Below are positions 16,852-26,397 of a DNA stretch of 64,000 bases, piece after piece. A program made the translations under genes and the position numbers. How positions within the stretch are numbered: position 1 is the stretch's first letter; each line of letters starts with the position of its first letter. The notes under the pieces were generated by a model. It was not told the origin of the DNA. It ran no database searches and saw nothing but the letters and a program-made list of their open reading frames with translations. Origin of the DNA: CAZJLP01 sp964546955 (lineage in GTDB: Bacteria; Verrucomicrobiota; Verrucomicrobiia; Opitutales; Opitutaceae). Location: positions 1 through 64,000 of the forward strand of contig CAZJLP010000016.1 of the NCBI GenBank assembly GCA_964546955.1. Direction: 5' to 3'.

Positions 16852-19035
16852 ATGAACGACGAACAGAAAACCGAATTCGAAGCCAAGCTCACGGCGTACG
16901 CTTTGGGCGAACTCGATCCCGCCGAGACGGCGGAAGTGGAGGCGCTGCTTCGTTGCGATCCTTCCGCGCAGGCGATCGTGGCGGAGGTCCGCGCGTTTGC
17001 CGGCGATCTGACCTCGGCTCTTGCGACGGAACCCGTGATCGACCCGCGGGCACCTATTCCGACCGCCACGGGCTCCAATGCAGGGGACGCGACCGTTCGC
17101 ACCCTCGCGGCAGGCCCGGCGAAAATCGTTCGTTTCCCCTATTACTTGGTCGCGACCTTGAGCGCCGCCTGCTTCGCCGCGCTCATCGTGTTTCACGGTT
17201 ATGCGCCCGGGCCGCAGACGCACCCTTCCTTGAAGGTACAAGGCGAGCCGAAACACGTGGAAATCACGCTGGCCGAAAATGCGGTCGCCGGCGAGGGAAC
17301 CGCCATCGGCGACAACGCCGCTTCGTTTTTGCCGCGCGGCCCGCACGTCTCGTCCACGGCGCAGCCTGAGGCCGGCCAGGACAAGCTCAGCGAATTCGCC
17401 ATCGCACCCAACCGCGCGGGAGCAGGCGCGCAGGCCTCCGCGGCGGCTCATTCGGATTCGAATCGGCTGCCCCTTCCCGGTCCGCTCAGCCGGGGAGGCG
17501 TGATCGATCCGAGCGCTCCAATTTACGAGGGCGCGCTTTTCCTCGGCGACGCCGCGCGCTCGCTCTCCCTCGTTGGCGAAGCTGGGTTGTCGGGGGGCCT
17601 GAGCGGCTTCTTCTCGGTTCGTAACACCCCGCTGTCCAGCTTCTCGGTCGATGTAAATCTCGCCAGCTATGCCAACCTGCGCCGTTTCCTCGCGCGGGAC
17701 CGCCTGCCGCCGCGAGATGCAGTCCACCTCGAAGCATTGCTCAACTATTTCCCCTGGGCTTACACGCCCCCGGCCGACAATGCGCCCATCGCCGCCAGCA
17801 TGGAGGTGACGGCGGCTCCCTGGAATCCCGCGCATCGCCTCGTGCGGATCGGCCTCAAGGGCCGCGAAGTGGCGGACAACGAACGTCCCGCCGCAAATCT
17901 TGTTTTCGTGATCGACATCTCGGGTTCCATGGACGGCCCGAACAAGCTGCCCCTGGTCAAGGATTCGCTGCGGATGTTGATCGAAAAGCTAAAGCCGACC
18001 GATCGCATCGCGATCGTCACCTACGGACGCGGTGCGGGCATCGCGCTGCCGTCCACTGCCGTCGAAAATCGAGACGCCATCATGGCCGCGCTCGAAGACT
18101 TGGCCCCAGTGCGATCGGGGGGCGACGTTTCCGGACTGCAACTCGCCTATCAGGTCGCTCGCAATCACCAAATTTCAGGTGGCGCGAACCGCGTCATCCT
18201 GTGCACCGACGGAGATTTCAACGAGGGCGCGGCCGCCGATTCGGAGCTTTCGCGTCTGATCGAAGACAAAGCTCGGCATGGCATTTGCCTCTCCGTCCTG
18301 GGCTTCGGGTCGGACAACTTCAAAGATGCCACGTTCGAGAAGTTGGCCGACAAAGGCAACGGACTCTACGGCTTCATCGATTCCCGCCTCGAAGCGCGCA
18401 AACTCTTCGTCGATGAAACCGCAAAAAATCTCATGGCGATCGCCCGTGACGTGAAAGTGCAGGTGGAATTCAATCCCGAGCTGGCGGAGTCATACCGGTT
18501 GATTGGCTATGAAACGCGCTACACGAAAAACGACGACTTTGAGACCGAACCCGCCGTCTCGGCCGATCTGCCCTCCGGTCGCACCGTCACGGCACTGTAT
18601 GAGGTGGTACCGGTCACCCCCACCCAGCCGACGTTTGCCTCGACCTCTGCCCCGGTAAAGTTCTCCATCTCCAGCGAGGATCCTCCTCTTCACAAGGCAG
18701 GCACGGGCGCGAGCGCACCGGCCCGCCGCGAGTTGCTCACGTTGAAAGTGCGCTACAAGGCCCCCTTGGTCGATACGACCAACGACCTCAAATTCACCCT
18801 GGTGGATACAGGTGCGACGTTTGCTGCCGCGAGCGAAGACTTCAAGTTTGCCGCCGCCGTGGCGGGTTTTGGCATGATCCTCAAGGAGTCGCCTCAGAAG
18901 AGTACCGTCACGTACGACAACGTGCTCTCTTGGGCCAAGGACGGCCAAGGCACGGATGACGGCGGCTACCGCCACGAGTTCATCGAACTGGTCAAGAAAG
19001 CCAAGAAAGCGGATCCGGCCCCAGCGGGGAACTAG
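16852..19035 (+). CDS. Membrane VWA-domain protein with anti-sigma-like N-terminus
   Basis: 727 aa. Residues 1-60 (KLTAYALGELDPAETAEVEALLRCDP...) look like the cytosolic helical domain of anti-sigma factors but lack the zinc-binding His/Cys set. One TM helix lies at about 95-115. Outside are a variable linker (120-260), the VWF_N region (SSFSVDVNLASYANLRRFL, HLEALLNYFPWAY), a VWA domain with MIDAS Asp355-Ile-Ser-Gly-Ser (about 345-525) and a YfbK/DUF3520-type C-terminal region. The exported VWA domain probably binds a protein ligand in the periplasm and passes a signal to the N-terminal domain. It forms an operon with the ECF sigma gene 10 bp upstream. Confidence 0.85.
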   Translation: MNDEQKTEFEAKLTAYALGELDPAETAEVEALLRCDPSAQAIVAEVRAFAGDLTSALATEPVIDPRAPIPTATGSNAGDATVRTLAAGPAKIVRFPYYLVATLSAACFAALIVFHGYAPGPQTHPSLKVQGEPKHVEITLAENAVAGEGTAIGDNAASFLPRGPHVSSTAQPEAGQDKLSEFAIAPNRAGAGAQASAAAHSDSNRLPLPGPLSRGGVIDPSAPIYEGALFLGDAARSLSLVGEAGLSGGLSGFFSVRNTPLSSFSVDVNLASYANLRRFLARDRLPPRDAVHLEALLNYFPWAYTPPADNAPIAASMEVTAAPWNPAHRLVRIGLKGREVADNERPAANLVFVIDISGSMDGPNKLPLVKDSLRMLIEKLKPTDRIAIVTYGRGAGIALPSTAVENRDAIMAALEDLAPVRSGGDVSGLQLAYQVARNHQISGGANRVILCTDGDFNEGAAADSELSRLIEDKARHGICLSVLGFGSDNFKDATFEKLADKGNGLYGFIDSRLEARKLFVDETAKNLMAIARDVKVQVEFNPELAESYRLIGYETRYTKNDDFETEPAVSADLPSGRTVTALYEVVPVTPTQPTFASTSAPVKFSISSEDPPLHKAGTGASAPARRELLTLKVRYKAPLVDTTNDLKFTLVDTGATFAAASEDFKFAAAVAGFGMILKESPQKSTVTYDNVLSWAKDGQGTDDGGYRHEFIELVKKAKKADPAPAGN

Positions 19036-19092
19036 CGAGTAGAATACCCAGTAAGAGGTCGCAGGCCGCTGTAGCGCGATGCTCGCTACTAG
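19032..19092. repeat. Family D repeat (TAGCGAG units)
   Basis: TAGCGAG at 19033-19039, overlapping the VWA stop codon, faces CTCGCTA at 19082-19088, an inverted pair. Related GAGTAGC units occur near 34.0 kb and 37.6-37.85 kb. A purine-rich tract follows to about 19150. Confidence 0.5.
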
Positions 19093-19304
19093 GAGTGAAG
19101 GGCGAGATGAGGGTGGAAGGGGGAACGGTTGAGGCGGGGATCGAGGGTAGGGCTCGTTATCGTTAACGGGCCGCGGATGGCGATTACGCGCGGACATCAT
19201 CCACTGCGCAGTCTGATAAAGTGGGTCGACAAAACCCCATCGAGGCCACTCACGGCTCGGCTCAACGCACTCTCCGACCGGGGCGCCTCCCTAATTAAAC
19301 CGCT

Positions 19305-21407
19305 CTAGCTGCGCCGGCGGCGGCGCCATTCGACCAAGCCGATTCCCGCGAGGCCGATGGCCATCAGGGCATAAGTGCTCGGCTCGGGCACCGGCGCGAA
19401 ATTGACCGCCAGATTTCCGGCCGTTTGCGTGACGAAGAAGTTGCCGCCATTGAGGGCGTTCGCGAAACCGCTTGTGTTGACGTTGAACGTCACCGCCGAG
19501 AATCCACTCATCTGCCCCGCGGAGGCAAAATTCCAACTGTAGCTCTGGGAGGCATCGAACCCGTTCAAATCCCCGGGCATGTTGGCCGAAAGAAGCGTAT
19601 TGATGTTGATCGTGATGGTGGAGCTCGGTGCGCCAAGGACGGAGAAATTCAAAGCACCGCCCGCGACATTGATGAAATCCCAGCCCGCGCCCGGCCCGCC
19701 GCTGAGAGAGTGGATGTCGAAATCGATCGCGCTGCCGCCCAGGAAGGTCAATCCGGTGTTGAAGGTGAGGGTGCCGACGGAACCGGTGCCGCCCGGCGAC
19801 AGGATGGAGCGCGGCGTGATCAGCACCCCGCCGGGAGTGGAGAGACCGCCTGTGCCGCTCAAACGAGCGCCGGAGGTCAGCGAGAGCGGATTCGAAAACA
19901 AGACGCTCGCGCCAATGTTCAGAGTTGCCCGATCGGCCACTAGTACGGCTCCGGAGCCAGCGGCATTGCTGTTGGAAATCTGCAGGGTGCCTCCGCGCAC
20001 TTGCGTGCCGCCAGAGTAGGAGTTGTTGCCGGAGAGCTCGACGGTGCCTCCTCGTGGATCGAAAGAGTCGGTTTGGCCGACCACAACGGCCGGGATGTTC
20101 GATCCGAGATTGGAGGCGACGTTCAGGTGGCCGCCCTTGACCGCCGTGAGGTACAGGCTGTCGCCGACGGTCGGCGTGATGGCGCCAGTGACCGTCACGC
20201 GAGTCGAAGTACCGAGGTAGTAGGGATCGCTGCGTGTGCCGCCCACCGAGAGGTCGATCGCCTGGGTCACGGTCCGCGGCTGGGCGACGTCGACCGAATC
20301 GATACCGGCGATTGCGTTGGGACTGCCAATCGTGCCCAGGCGCGAGAGGAAGCTGTCCGGCGTGCCGAGCCAGCGCTCCGTGTACCCGATGTAGCCTGCG
20401 CCTTCGAGATTGAGCTGGGTGTTGGACGAGATGGCCCGGTCGCTGTCGAGCACGACGACGGAATTCAAAACGTTCAAAGCGCCCTTGAAAGTATTGGTTC
20501 CCCTCAGCACCAGAGTCAGCGGTATACCCCGGGCCGACCGCACCAGCACGTTATTGCTGCGGGCGGTCAGATTGCTTTCGACGTAGAGCGTGCCGCCGCC
20601 GTTGCCGAACAGATAGTCGCCGCCTTGCGCCGCCTTGATTTCCCCGGTTACCCGTGCCGCGGTTTGTGACCCGAGGCCCGCGAAGGAGCCGAGCTCGCTC
20701 ACGTCGATTTGTCCGGTGAACGTCCCCACGGCTTGGCCGGGATCGGCGTCGAGACCGATCGTCCCAAAGAAGGCAGAAGGATCGATCCGATCGATCAGCG
20801 AGGCTTGTAGATTGTCGGAGAAGGTCGCTCCTACGTAACCCCTGGCGCTCGACTCGATTTGGCCGACCAAAGGCACGGAGAGGCTATTTCCAAACACGAC
20901 AGAGCCCTCGGTCACACGCGTCCCGCCGGTGTAAAGCGTGAGGCCGTTGAAGCGAAGCGTGCCGTTTCCGACCTTCGTCAGGCCATGGTGGCCGGCGACG
21001 AGACCATCGATCGCCAGAGTGCCTCCGTTTGAAACGTCGACGGTTTGGGGCGCTTTGAGGTCGAGCCACACGTTGCCGCCGACCTGCGTGAGACCGCCGC
21101 CAGCCGAGGTCAGGCCGTTCTTAACGCCGATGATGGCGAAAACCGGCGTGTTGAAACTGTAGCTCTTGCCCGGTGTATTCTGAAACTGGATCTCGGAAAC
21201 CTGGACGGAAAAAGGGACCGTGATCGCTCCAGCACCTGTGTCCGTGAAAACGACCGTGGCCGATCCGTCATTCGGCGGCACCACGCCTCCCACCCAGTTG
21301 CCCGGGTTGTACAGCTGCCGATCGCCTGCGGCACCGCTCCACGTAAACGTGGCGGCCGACGCAGAAGTCACGGCGCAATAAATGAGGAGTAGGCGCAAAA
21401 AGCGCAT
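19305..21407 (-). CDS. PEP-CTERM protein with autotransporter-type beta repeats
   Basis: 700 aa from ATG 21407 (frame open to 21443). Signal peptide MRFLRLLLIYCAVTSASA. The body is Gly/Ser/Thr/Asn-rich with repeats of the autotransporter-associated beta-strand type (GLTKVGNGTLRFNGLTLYTGGTRVTEGSVVFG; VELSGNNSYSGGTQVRGGTLQISNSNAAGSGAVLV). The C-terminus is a full PEP-CTERM sorting signal: VPEPSTY, a hydrophobic stretch ALMAIGLAGIGLV and RRRRR. It should be exported, processed by an exosortase encoded elsewhere and remain on the cell surface or in the extracellular matrix. Only WTWSGAAGD-like N-terminal strands and no enzyme domain are seen. Monocistronic with a long leader. Confidence 0.92.
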   Translation of the reverse strand: MRFLRLLLIYCAVTSASAATFTWSGAAGDRQLYNPGNWVGGVVPPNDGSATVVFTDTGAGAITVPFSVQVSEIQFQNTPGKSYSFNTPVFAIIGVKNGLTSAGGGLTQVGGNVWLDLKAPQTVDVSNGGTLAIDGLVAGHHGLTKVGNGTLRFNGLTLYTGGTRVTEGSVVFGNSLSVPLVGQIESSARGYVGATFSDNLQASLIDRIDPSAFFGTIGLDADPGQAVGTFTGQIDVSELGSFAGLGSQTAARVTGEIKAAQGGDYLFGNGGGTLYVESNLTARSNNVLVRSARGIPLTLVLRGTNTFKGALNVLNSVVVLDSDRAISSNTQLNLEGAGYIGYTERWLGTPDSFLSRLGTIGSPNAIAGIDSVDVAQPRTVTQAIDLSVGGTRSDPYYLGTSTRVTVTGAITPTVGDSLYLTAVKGGHLNVASNLGSNIPAVVVGQTDSFDPRGGTVELSGNNSYSGGTQVRGGTLQISNSNAAGSGAVLVADRATLNIGASVLFSNPLSLTSGARLSGTGGLSTPGGVLITPRSILSPGGTGSVGTLTFNTGLTFLGGSAIDFDIHSLSGGPGAGWDFINVAGGALNFSVLGAPSSTITININTLLSANMPGDLNGFDASQSYSWNFASAGQMSGFSAVTFNVNTSGFANALNGGNFFVTQTAGNLAVNFAPVPEPSTYALMAIGLAGIGLVEWRRRRRS

Positions 21408-21809
21408 GCTAGGGGTTAAGCCCCACTTGCTATCGGCTTGCAAGCAGCTAAATGGTTGGTGGCCGGAGTTTCAGACCGGTTTTACGGACGGAAAAGCCCG
21501 GTTCCGCGAAGCGAAACCGGGCTTCCACTTGCACCACAGGGCTTGGACTCTGCGGAAGGGGGGAAAGGGTTAGCGAGGAACGGATCACGGAAGCCCCTGA
21601 GGGTGCCTTCCTTAAATTCCGGCGATTTCCGGAAATTGCAAGTCGCACTCCGCTTAATTGGAGCGGTTTCCTCGAACAACCTGACAAACCTCTGACCTTA
21701 TCACCAGTGGATCAGGACCTCGGAAAAATCAGTGGACGTCATCTATTCGATGACGCCTTTCTGGATTTTTCGTCAGCTTATGGTATACGAACCTATCTCC
21801 TCACCGAGT
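21408..21809. other. Long leader region of the PEP-CTERM gene
   Basis: About 400 bp between the tesA stop and the PEP-CTERM start, both on the minus strand. It contains the strong hairpin listed next and no convincing coding frame. Purine-rich (plus strand) around 21555-21575. Promoters could not be placed. Confidence 0.5.
21494..21524 (-). terminator. Strong hairpin, terminator or leader element
   Basis: AAGCCCGGTT (21494-21503) pairs with AACCGGGCTT (21515-21524); after one mismatch, CGC pairs with GCG around a GAA loop. On the minus strand it is followed by TTTTCC, so it could end tesA transcripts. It sits 87 bp before the PEP-CTERM start and could instead act as an attenuator there. Confidence 0.6.
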
Positions 21810-22427
21810 TCAAAGCAGAGGCCGGAGATATTTCCAGGTCGTTTCGGCCATGATCCGATGTCCTTCCGCGGTCGGATGAACTCCGTCGGGCTGGTTGAGC
21901 TCCGTCTTTCCCCCCACTTGATCGAGCACAAACGGAATCAAGGTGACCTTGTTTTTTTCAGCCAGGGCGGGGAAGAGCGACGCGAAAGCTTTGGTGTATT
22001 CAGGCCCGTGCGACGTCGGCATCATCATCCCGGCCAGCACCACTTTGACCCCCGGAAATTTTGCGCGCACACGGTCGATAATGACCTGCAAATTTTCCTG
22101 AGTCTTGGCCGGTGGCACGCCGCGGAGGCCGTCATTGGCGCCCAATTCCAGCACAAACACATCCACCGGCTGGCGCAGGACCCAGTCCAGGCGACGCATG
22201 CCGCCCGCCGAGGTGTCGCCGCTCACCCCCGCGTTGACGACCCGGTAAGGGAGTTTCTCCCCTTGAATCTTCTTCTGGATCACTCCGGGAAAGGCGTCCG
22301 CCGGGTCCTCCAGGCCGTAACCGGCCGTAAGGCTGTCTCCGAAGAAGAGGATCGTTTTCGTGGGAGCGCCCTGCACGGCGAGGGTCATGCCCAAGAGGAA
22401 AAAAAGCCACGGCACTGCGTTCATCAT
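21810..22427 (-). CDS. tesA: GDSL-type arylesterase / acyl-CoA thioesterase I
   Basis: 205 aa with a signal peptide (PWLFFLLGMTLAVQG). SGNH hydrolase blocks are complete: FFGDSLTAGYG (Ser32), NAGVSGDTSAGG (Gly70), LELGANDGLRG (Asn98) and PDGVHPTAEGH (Asp181, His184). The family cleaves acyl esters and thioesters in the periplasm. As in E. coli, the gene lies divergently next to a YbbP-type permease, 96 bp apart. The usual ATPase gene ybbA is not between them. Confidence 0.92.
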   Translation of the reverse strand: MMNAVPWLFFLLGMTLAVQGAPTKTILFFGDSLTAGYGLEDPADAFPGVIQKKIQGEKLPYRVVNAGVSGDTSAGGMRRLDWVLRQPVDVFVLELGANDGLRGVPPAKTQENLQVIIDRVRAKFPGVKVVLAGMMMPTSHGPEYTKAFASLFPALAEKNKVTLIPFVLDQVGGKTELNQPDGVHPTAEGHRIMAETTWKYLRPLL

Positions 22428-22523
22428 TTGCGTATATGGGACTCACCGCTTTCTTCGCGGTGCCGCATGTGTATCCAATTTCCTTCGAAAATCGAGCGGA
22501 TCCCGGACAGCTGAACTTGGCAC

Positions 22524-25058
22524 ATGGGTTTTATCCTAAAAATGGCCTGGCGCGATTCGCGCCTTTCGCGCCGCCGCCTGGTGCTCTACTCGTTTTCGAT
22601 CGTGTTGGGGATCGCGGCGTTGGTGGCCATCGGCTCCTTCAGCGCCAACCTGCGCCTGTCGATCGACGATCAGGCGAAGGGATTATTGGGCGCGGATTTT
22701 GCGGTCGAATCGCGGCAGGCGCTTCCGCCGGAAGCGAAGCCGTACTTTGACACACTCGGCGTGGCTCGTGCCCGCGAAATGGCGCTGTCCTCCATGATCG
22801 TATTCCCCGGCTCGAACGGCCAGACGAGGCTGGTGTCGATCCGGGCGCTCGAGCCGTCGTATCCATTCTATGGTGACTTCCTTACCGTGCCGGCGGACGC
22901 ACCGCAGCGGCTTCACGCGCCCGGCGGGGGGGGCGCCGTCTTGGAGGAAACGCTCATGGCGCAGTTCGGGGTGAAAGTAGGCGACCCGGTAAAAATCGGC
23001 GACAAAGTGTTCCAGGTCGTCGGAGCCCTCAGGAAAATGCCCGGAGACCAGGCTGCCCTCGCTCTCCTCGCGCCCCGCGTTTACATCGCGTTCGACGATC
23101 TCGCCGCCACGGGCCTGGCCGGGGCGGGCAGCCTTGTGCGCCATCGCATTTTCTACCGGCTGGCGCCGGGAGTGAACGCGGAAGCGCTTCGGCTGGAACT
23201 GCGGGAGCGATACCGCCCGCTGCGGCTGAGATTCGACACCGTCGAGAGCCGCAAACGGGACCTGGGGCGCGCTCTCGGCAACGTGAATTCGTTTCTGACA
23301 CTCATTGGTTTTTGCGCGCTGTTCCTCGGAGCGATCGGCGTCGCCAGCGCGATTCACGTCTACGTGCGACAAAAGATCGGCACGGTCGCGATTCTCCGCT
23401 GCCTGGGTGCGAGCGCCCGGCAAAGCTTTGCCGTCTACCTCCTGCAGGGCCTTGCGCTCGGCGTTTTCGGCGCGGTCGTCGGCGCGGCCGTGGGGGTGGC
23501 GGTGCAGCTGGCGCTGCCCGGCCTTGCCCGCGATTTCCTTCCCTTCGATGTGGCCTTCACGGTCTCGTGGGCGGCCGTTGCGCAGGGAATGGGAGCCGGA
23601 CTCGCGATCTGCCTCCTTTTCACGCTGCTCCCCTTGCTTTCGGTGCGGAGGATTCCCCCTCTCGCCGCGCTGCGCTCCTCCGTGGTCGATCAAAATGGAG
23701 GGAGAGACCCGTGGCGAATGGTCCTTTTTTCGATCATCGTCGCGGCGGTTGCGGCCTTCGGCGTCTGGCAAACCGGGCAATGGCGTTTGGGGCTAGGCTT
23801 CACCGGCATGCTGGCGGTCACGTTTGGCCTCCTCGCCGGGTTGGCGCGGGTCGTGGCCTGGGCCGCGCGTCGATTTTTCCCTCGCAAAGCGTCCTACGTT
23901 TGGCGGCAGGGAATTTCCAATCTCCACCGACCCAACAATCGTACGGTCCTCCTTTTGCTCTCGCTCGGGCTCGGCACGTTTCTGCTCCTGACGTTAGCCC
24001 TGACCCGCGAAACCCTCCTAGCCGAGGTGCGGCTGTCGGGCGGTAGCGATCGTCCGAATCTGATGTTTTTTGATATTCAGGACGATCAAATTGGCCCTCT
24101 CAACGACCTGCTCGCCAACGCGAGATCTCCAATCCGCGCCCAGGCCCCGGTCGTCACGATGCGGATTCGCGCGGTCAATGGCCGCACGGTGGAAGACCTG
24201 CTCAAGGATAATCGCGATCGGATCCCGGGATGGACCTTGCGCCGCGAGTACCGGAGTACATTCCGGGAGGGGCTGGGGTCGACCGAAAAACTGATCGCGG
24301 GCGAATGGGTCCCGGCCTTCGATCCAGCGACCGGCGAGGACGTGCCGATCTCCATCGAGGAAGGGTTGGCGAAAGATATGCAGCTCAAGCTGGGCGATCG
24401 AATTGAATGGGATGTGCAGGGCCTGCCCATGACGACGCGCATTCGGAGCCTGCGCGCCGTCGAATGGCAACGGCTTCAGCCTAATTTTTTCGTCGTTTTT
24501 CCGAGGGGAGTGCTCGAGGCCGCGCCCAAGTTCTACCTGGCTTCGAGCCGGGCCGAGACACCGGCCGATTCCGCTCGGGTCCAGCAGGCCGTGGTGCAGG
24601 CGTTTCCGAACATCTCTGCCATCGATCTCTCCCTGATTCTGCAAACGCTCGATAACATCTTCACCAAAGTGGAGTACGTCGTGCGTTTCATGGCGTTGTT
24701 CACGGTGGCAACGGGTGCTTTGGTCCTGGCGGGTGCCGTGATGACAGGTCGTTTTCAGCGCATCAGAGAGACGGTCTTGTTGAGAACGCTGGGCGCGACC
24801 CGCCGGCAGCTGATCCGAATCCAGCTGGTGGAATACGCCGCCCTCGGTTTTCTCGGAGCTTTGACCGGCGGGGCGCTCGCGTTTGTGAGCACGGCTCTGC
24901 TGGCAGTATTCGTCTTTGAGACGCCGGTTGTAGCGCCGGCCGGCTATCTCGCGGCGGCGGCGGGGGGTGTCACGCTGCTCACGGTGGCTACGGGATTCAT
25001 CGCGAATCGAGGCGTGGCCACCCATCCCCCGCTGGAGGTCCTGCGACACGAGACCTGA
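22524..25058 (+). CDS. ybbP: YbbP-type ABC transporter permease (FtsX family)
   Basis: 844 aa. The N-terminal anchor (LVLYSFSIVLGIAALVAIGSF) precedes a periplasmic domain (FAVESRQALPPEAKP, GPVKIGDKVFQVVGALRKMPGD-like). Then come the first FtsX core (LTLIGFCALFLGAIGVASAIHVYVRQKIGTVAILRCLGAS), a middle membrane part, a second periplasmic domain and the last FtsX core (VVRFMALFTVATGALVLAGAVMTGRFQRIRETVLLRTLGA). The duplicated FtsX layout is that of YbbP/mechanotransmission permeases, which normally need a MacB-type ATPase. None is encoded beside it. A run of G residues near 22926 is in frame. Confidence 0.9.
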   Translation: MGFILKMAWRDSRLSRRRLVLYSFSIVLGIAALVAIGSFSANLRLSIDDQAKGLLGADFAVESRQALPPEAKPYFDTLGVARAREMALSSMIVFPGSNGQTRLVSIRALEPSYPFYGDFLTVPADAPQRLHAPGGGGAVLEETLMAQFGVKVGDPVKIGDKVFQVVGALRKMPGDQAALALLAPRVYIAFDDLAATGLAGAGSLVRHRIFYRLAPGVNAEALRLELRERYRPLRLRFDTVESRKRDLGRALGNVNSFLTLIGFCALFLGAIGVASAIHVYVRQKIGTVAILRCLGASARQSFAVYLLQGLALGVFGAVVGAAVGVAVQLALPGLARDFLPFDVAFTVSWAAVAQGMGAGLAICLLFTLLPLLSVRRIPPLAALRSSVVDQNGGRDPWRMVLFSIIVAAVAAFGVWQTGQWRLGLGFTGMLAVTFGLLAGLARVVAWAARRFFPRKASYVWRQGISNLHRPNNRTVLLLLSLGLGTFLLLTLALTRETLLAEVRLSGGSDRPNLMFFDIQDDQIGPLNDLLANARSPIRAQAPVVTMRIRAVNGRTVEDLLKDNRDRIPGWTLRREYRSTFREGLGSTEKLIAGEWVPAFDPATGEDVPISIEEGLAKDMQLKLGDRIEWDVQGLPMTTRIRSLRAVEWQRLQPNFFVVFPRGVLEAAPKFYLASSRAETPADSARVQQAVVQAFPNISAIDLSLILQTLDNIFTKVEYVVRFMALFTVATGALVLAGAVMTGRFQRIRETVLLRTLGATRRQLIRIQLVEYAALGFLGALTGGALAFVSTALLAVFVFETPVVAPAGYLAAAAGGVTLLTVATGFIANRGVATHPPLEVLRHET

Positions 25059-25121
25059 CCCACCGGTTTCGAGTCACTTGATACTTGTCACTGCCTGCGT
25101 TTCCGGAGCACCTTTTTCTTC

Positions 25122-25613
25122 ATGTCCCGACACGTCGTCACGTTCCATTATACCTTGCGCGATCCGCAGGGGCAGCTGCTCGACACCTCCGCGGGTGGCG
25201 AGCCGATCCAATACCTCGAGGGCGCGGGGCAGATCATCGATGGCCTCGACGAGCAGCTCCGCGGCGCCTCTACCGGCACGAAACAACGCGTGGTGGTTCC
25301 GGCAGCCAAGGCGTACGGACTCCGGGACGAGTCGCAGGTCCAGCGCGTGCCGCGCGACTTGCTGCCGATCGAAGGAGAATTGAAGGTCGGCGATCAGTTT
25401 CAGACCGGCCCGGAGCGCTCTGCTCCGGTCGTGCGCGTGGCCGCGATCGACGGTGACCAAGTGCTGCTCGACGCGAACCATCCGCTCGCCGGAGTCGATC
25501 TGACTTTCGACGTCGAGGTCGTCTCCGTGCGTGAAGCCAAGCCGGAGGAACTCGCGCACGGCCATGCCCACGGCTGTGGCAAAGGAAGCTGCGGTTGCCA
25601 TCCCGAGCAATGA
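25122..25613 (+). CDS. slyD: SlyD-type FKBP peptidyl-prolyl isomerase
   Basis: 163 aa. FKBP core with inserted IF chaperone domain: VTFHYTLRDPQGQLLDTS, PIQYLEGAGQIIDGLDEQLRGASTGTKQRVVVPAAKAYGLRDES, VQRVPRDLLP, and DGDQVLLDANHPLAGVDLTFDVEVVSVREA. The tail HGHAHGCGKGSCGCH is a metal-binding sequence as in SlyD. It catalyses proline isomerisation, chaperones folding and in some bacteria delivers nickel. The stop overlaps the ppgK start. Confidence 0.92.
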   Translation: MSRHVVTFHYTLRDPQGQLLDTSAGGEPIQYLEGAGQIIDGLDEQLRGASTGTKQRVVVPAAKAYGLRDESQVQRVPRDLLPIEGELKVGDQFQTGPERSAPVVRVAAIDGDQVLLDANHPLAGVDLTFDVEVVSVREAKPEELAHGHAHGCGKGSCGCHPEQ

Positions 25614-26356
25614 AGGTCCTGGGAATCGATATCGGGGGATCGGCGATCAAAGGCGCGCCGGTCGATGTCGCCACCGGCGAGCTTCTGGCCGAGCGATTTC
25701 GGATCGAAACTCCCGAGCTTGCCACGCCCCGCCGGATGGCCGCGATCGTGGGCGAAATCGCGAATCACTTCAAATGGCGCGGTCCGATCGGGGTGGGTTA
25801 CCCCGGCGTCGTTCACGGAACCGTCGCTCGGACTGCCGCCAACGTTCACAAGGGGCTCATCGATTGCGATCTGGGAAAACTCTTCAAGGCTTCGACCGGT
25901 TGCACCGTGAGCGTAGTCAACGACGCCGATGCCGCCGGCATCGCGGAGATGACCTTCGGAGTGGGCGAGGGTTACCGCGGGTCAGTCCTCATCGTCACGC
26001 TTGGCACCGGGGTGGGGTCGGCCTTATTCTATCGCGGCGTGCTCTTCCCCAATTCGGAACTGGGACATATCATGCTGCCTTCCGCGAAAGACGCGGAGAA
26101 GTATATGGCCGCCTCCGTGCGCAAGAAGCAGGATCTCTCCTGGGCGGAGTGGAGCAAACGTGTGAACGAGTATTTCGCGGTCGTTGAAGCGGTCCTCTGG
26201 CCTGAGGTGATCATCATCGGGGGCGGAGTCAGCGCGAAGAGCGACAAGTTCTTCAAGTACCTCAAAACCCGCGCGAAAGTCGTGGCGGCGGAATTCTGCA
26301 ACGAGGCAGGCATTGTCGGAGCGGCCCTCTGGGCCGCGCAACAGCGCGGCCGCTGA
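25610..26356 (+). CDS. ppgK: Polyphosphate glucokinase (ROK family)
   Basis: 248 aa. Phosphate-1 motif GIDIGGSAIKGAPVD at the N-terminus, catalytic region SVVNDADAAGIAEM, phosphate-2 VTLGTGVGSALF, and adenosine-type EVIIIGGGVS. Length and the ELGHIMLP segment fit PpgK, which phosphorylates glucose using polyphosphate or ATP. The start ATG at 25610 overlaps the slyD stop (ATGA), so translation is coupled; an in-frame ATG at 25595 would lie inside slyD. Confidence 0.88.
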   Translation: MKVLGIDIGGSAIKGAPVDVATGELLAERFRIETPELATPRRMAAIVGEIANHFKWRGPIGVGYPGVVHGTVARTAANVHKGLIDCDLGKLFKASTGCTVSVVNDADAAGIAEMTFGVGEGYRGSVLIVTLGTGVGSALFYRGVLFPNSELGHIMLPSAKDAEKYMAASVRKKQDLSWAEWSKRVNEYFAVVEAVLWPEVIIIGGGVSAKSDKFFKYLKTRAKVVAAEFCNEAGIVGAALWAAQQRGR

Positions 26357-26397
26357 GCCGGCCATTGGCTCTTCGGGCCCAGCTCGGCTTTTCACCC

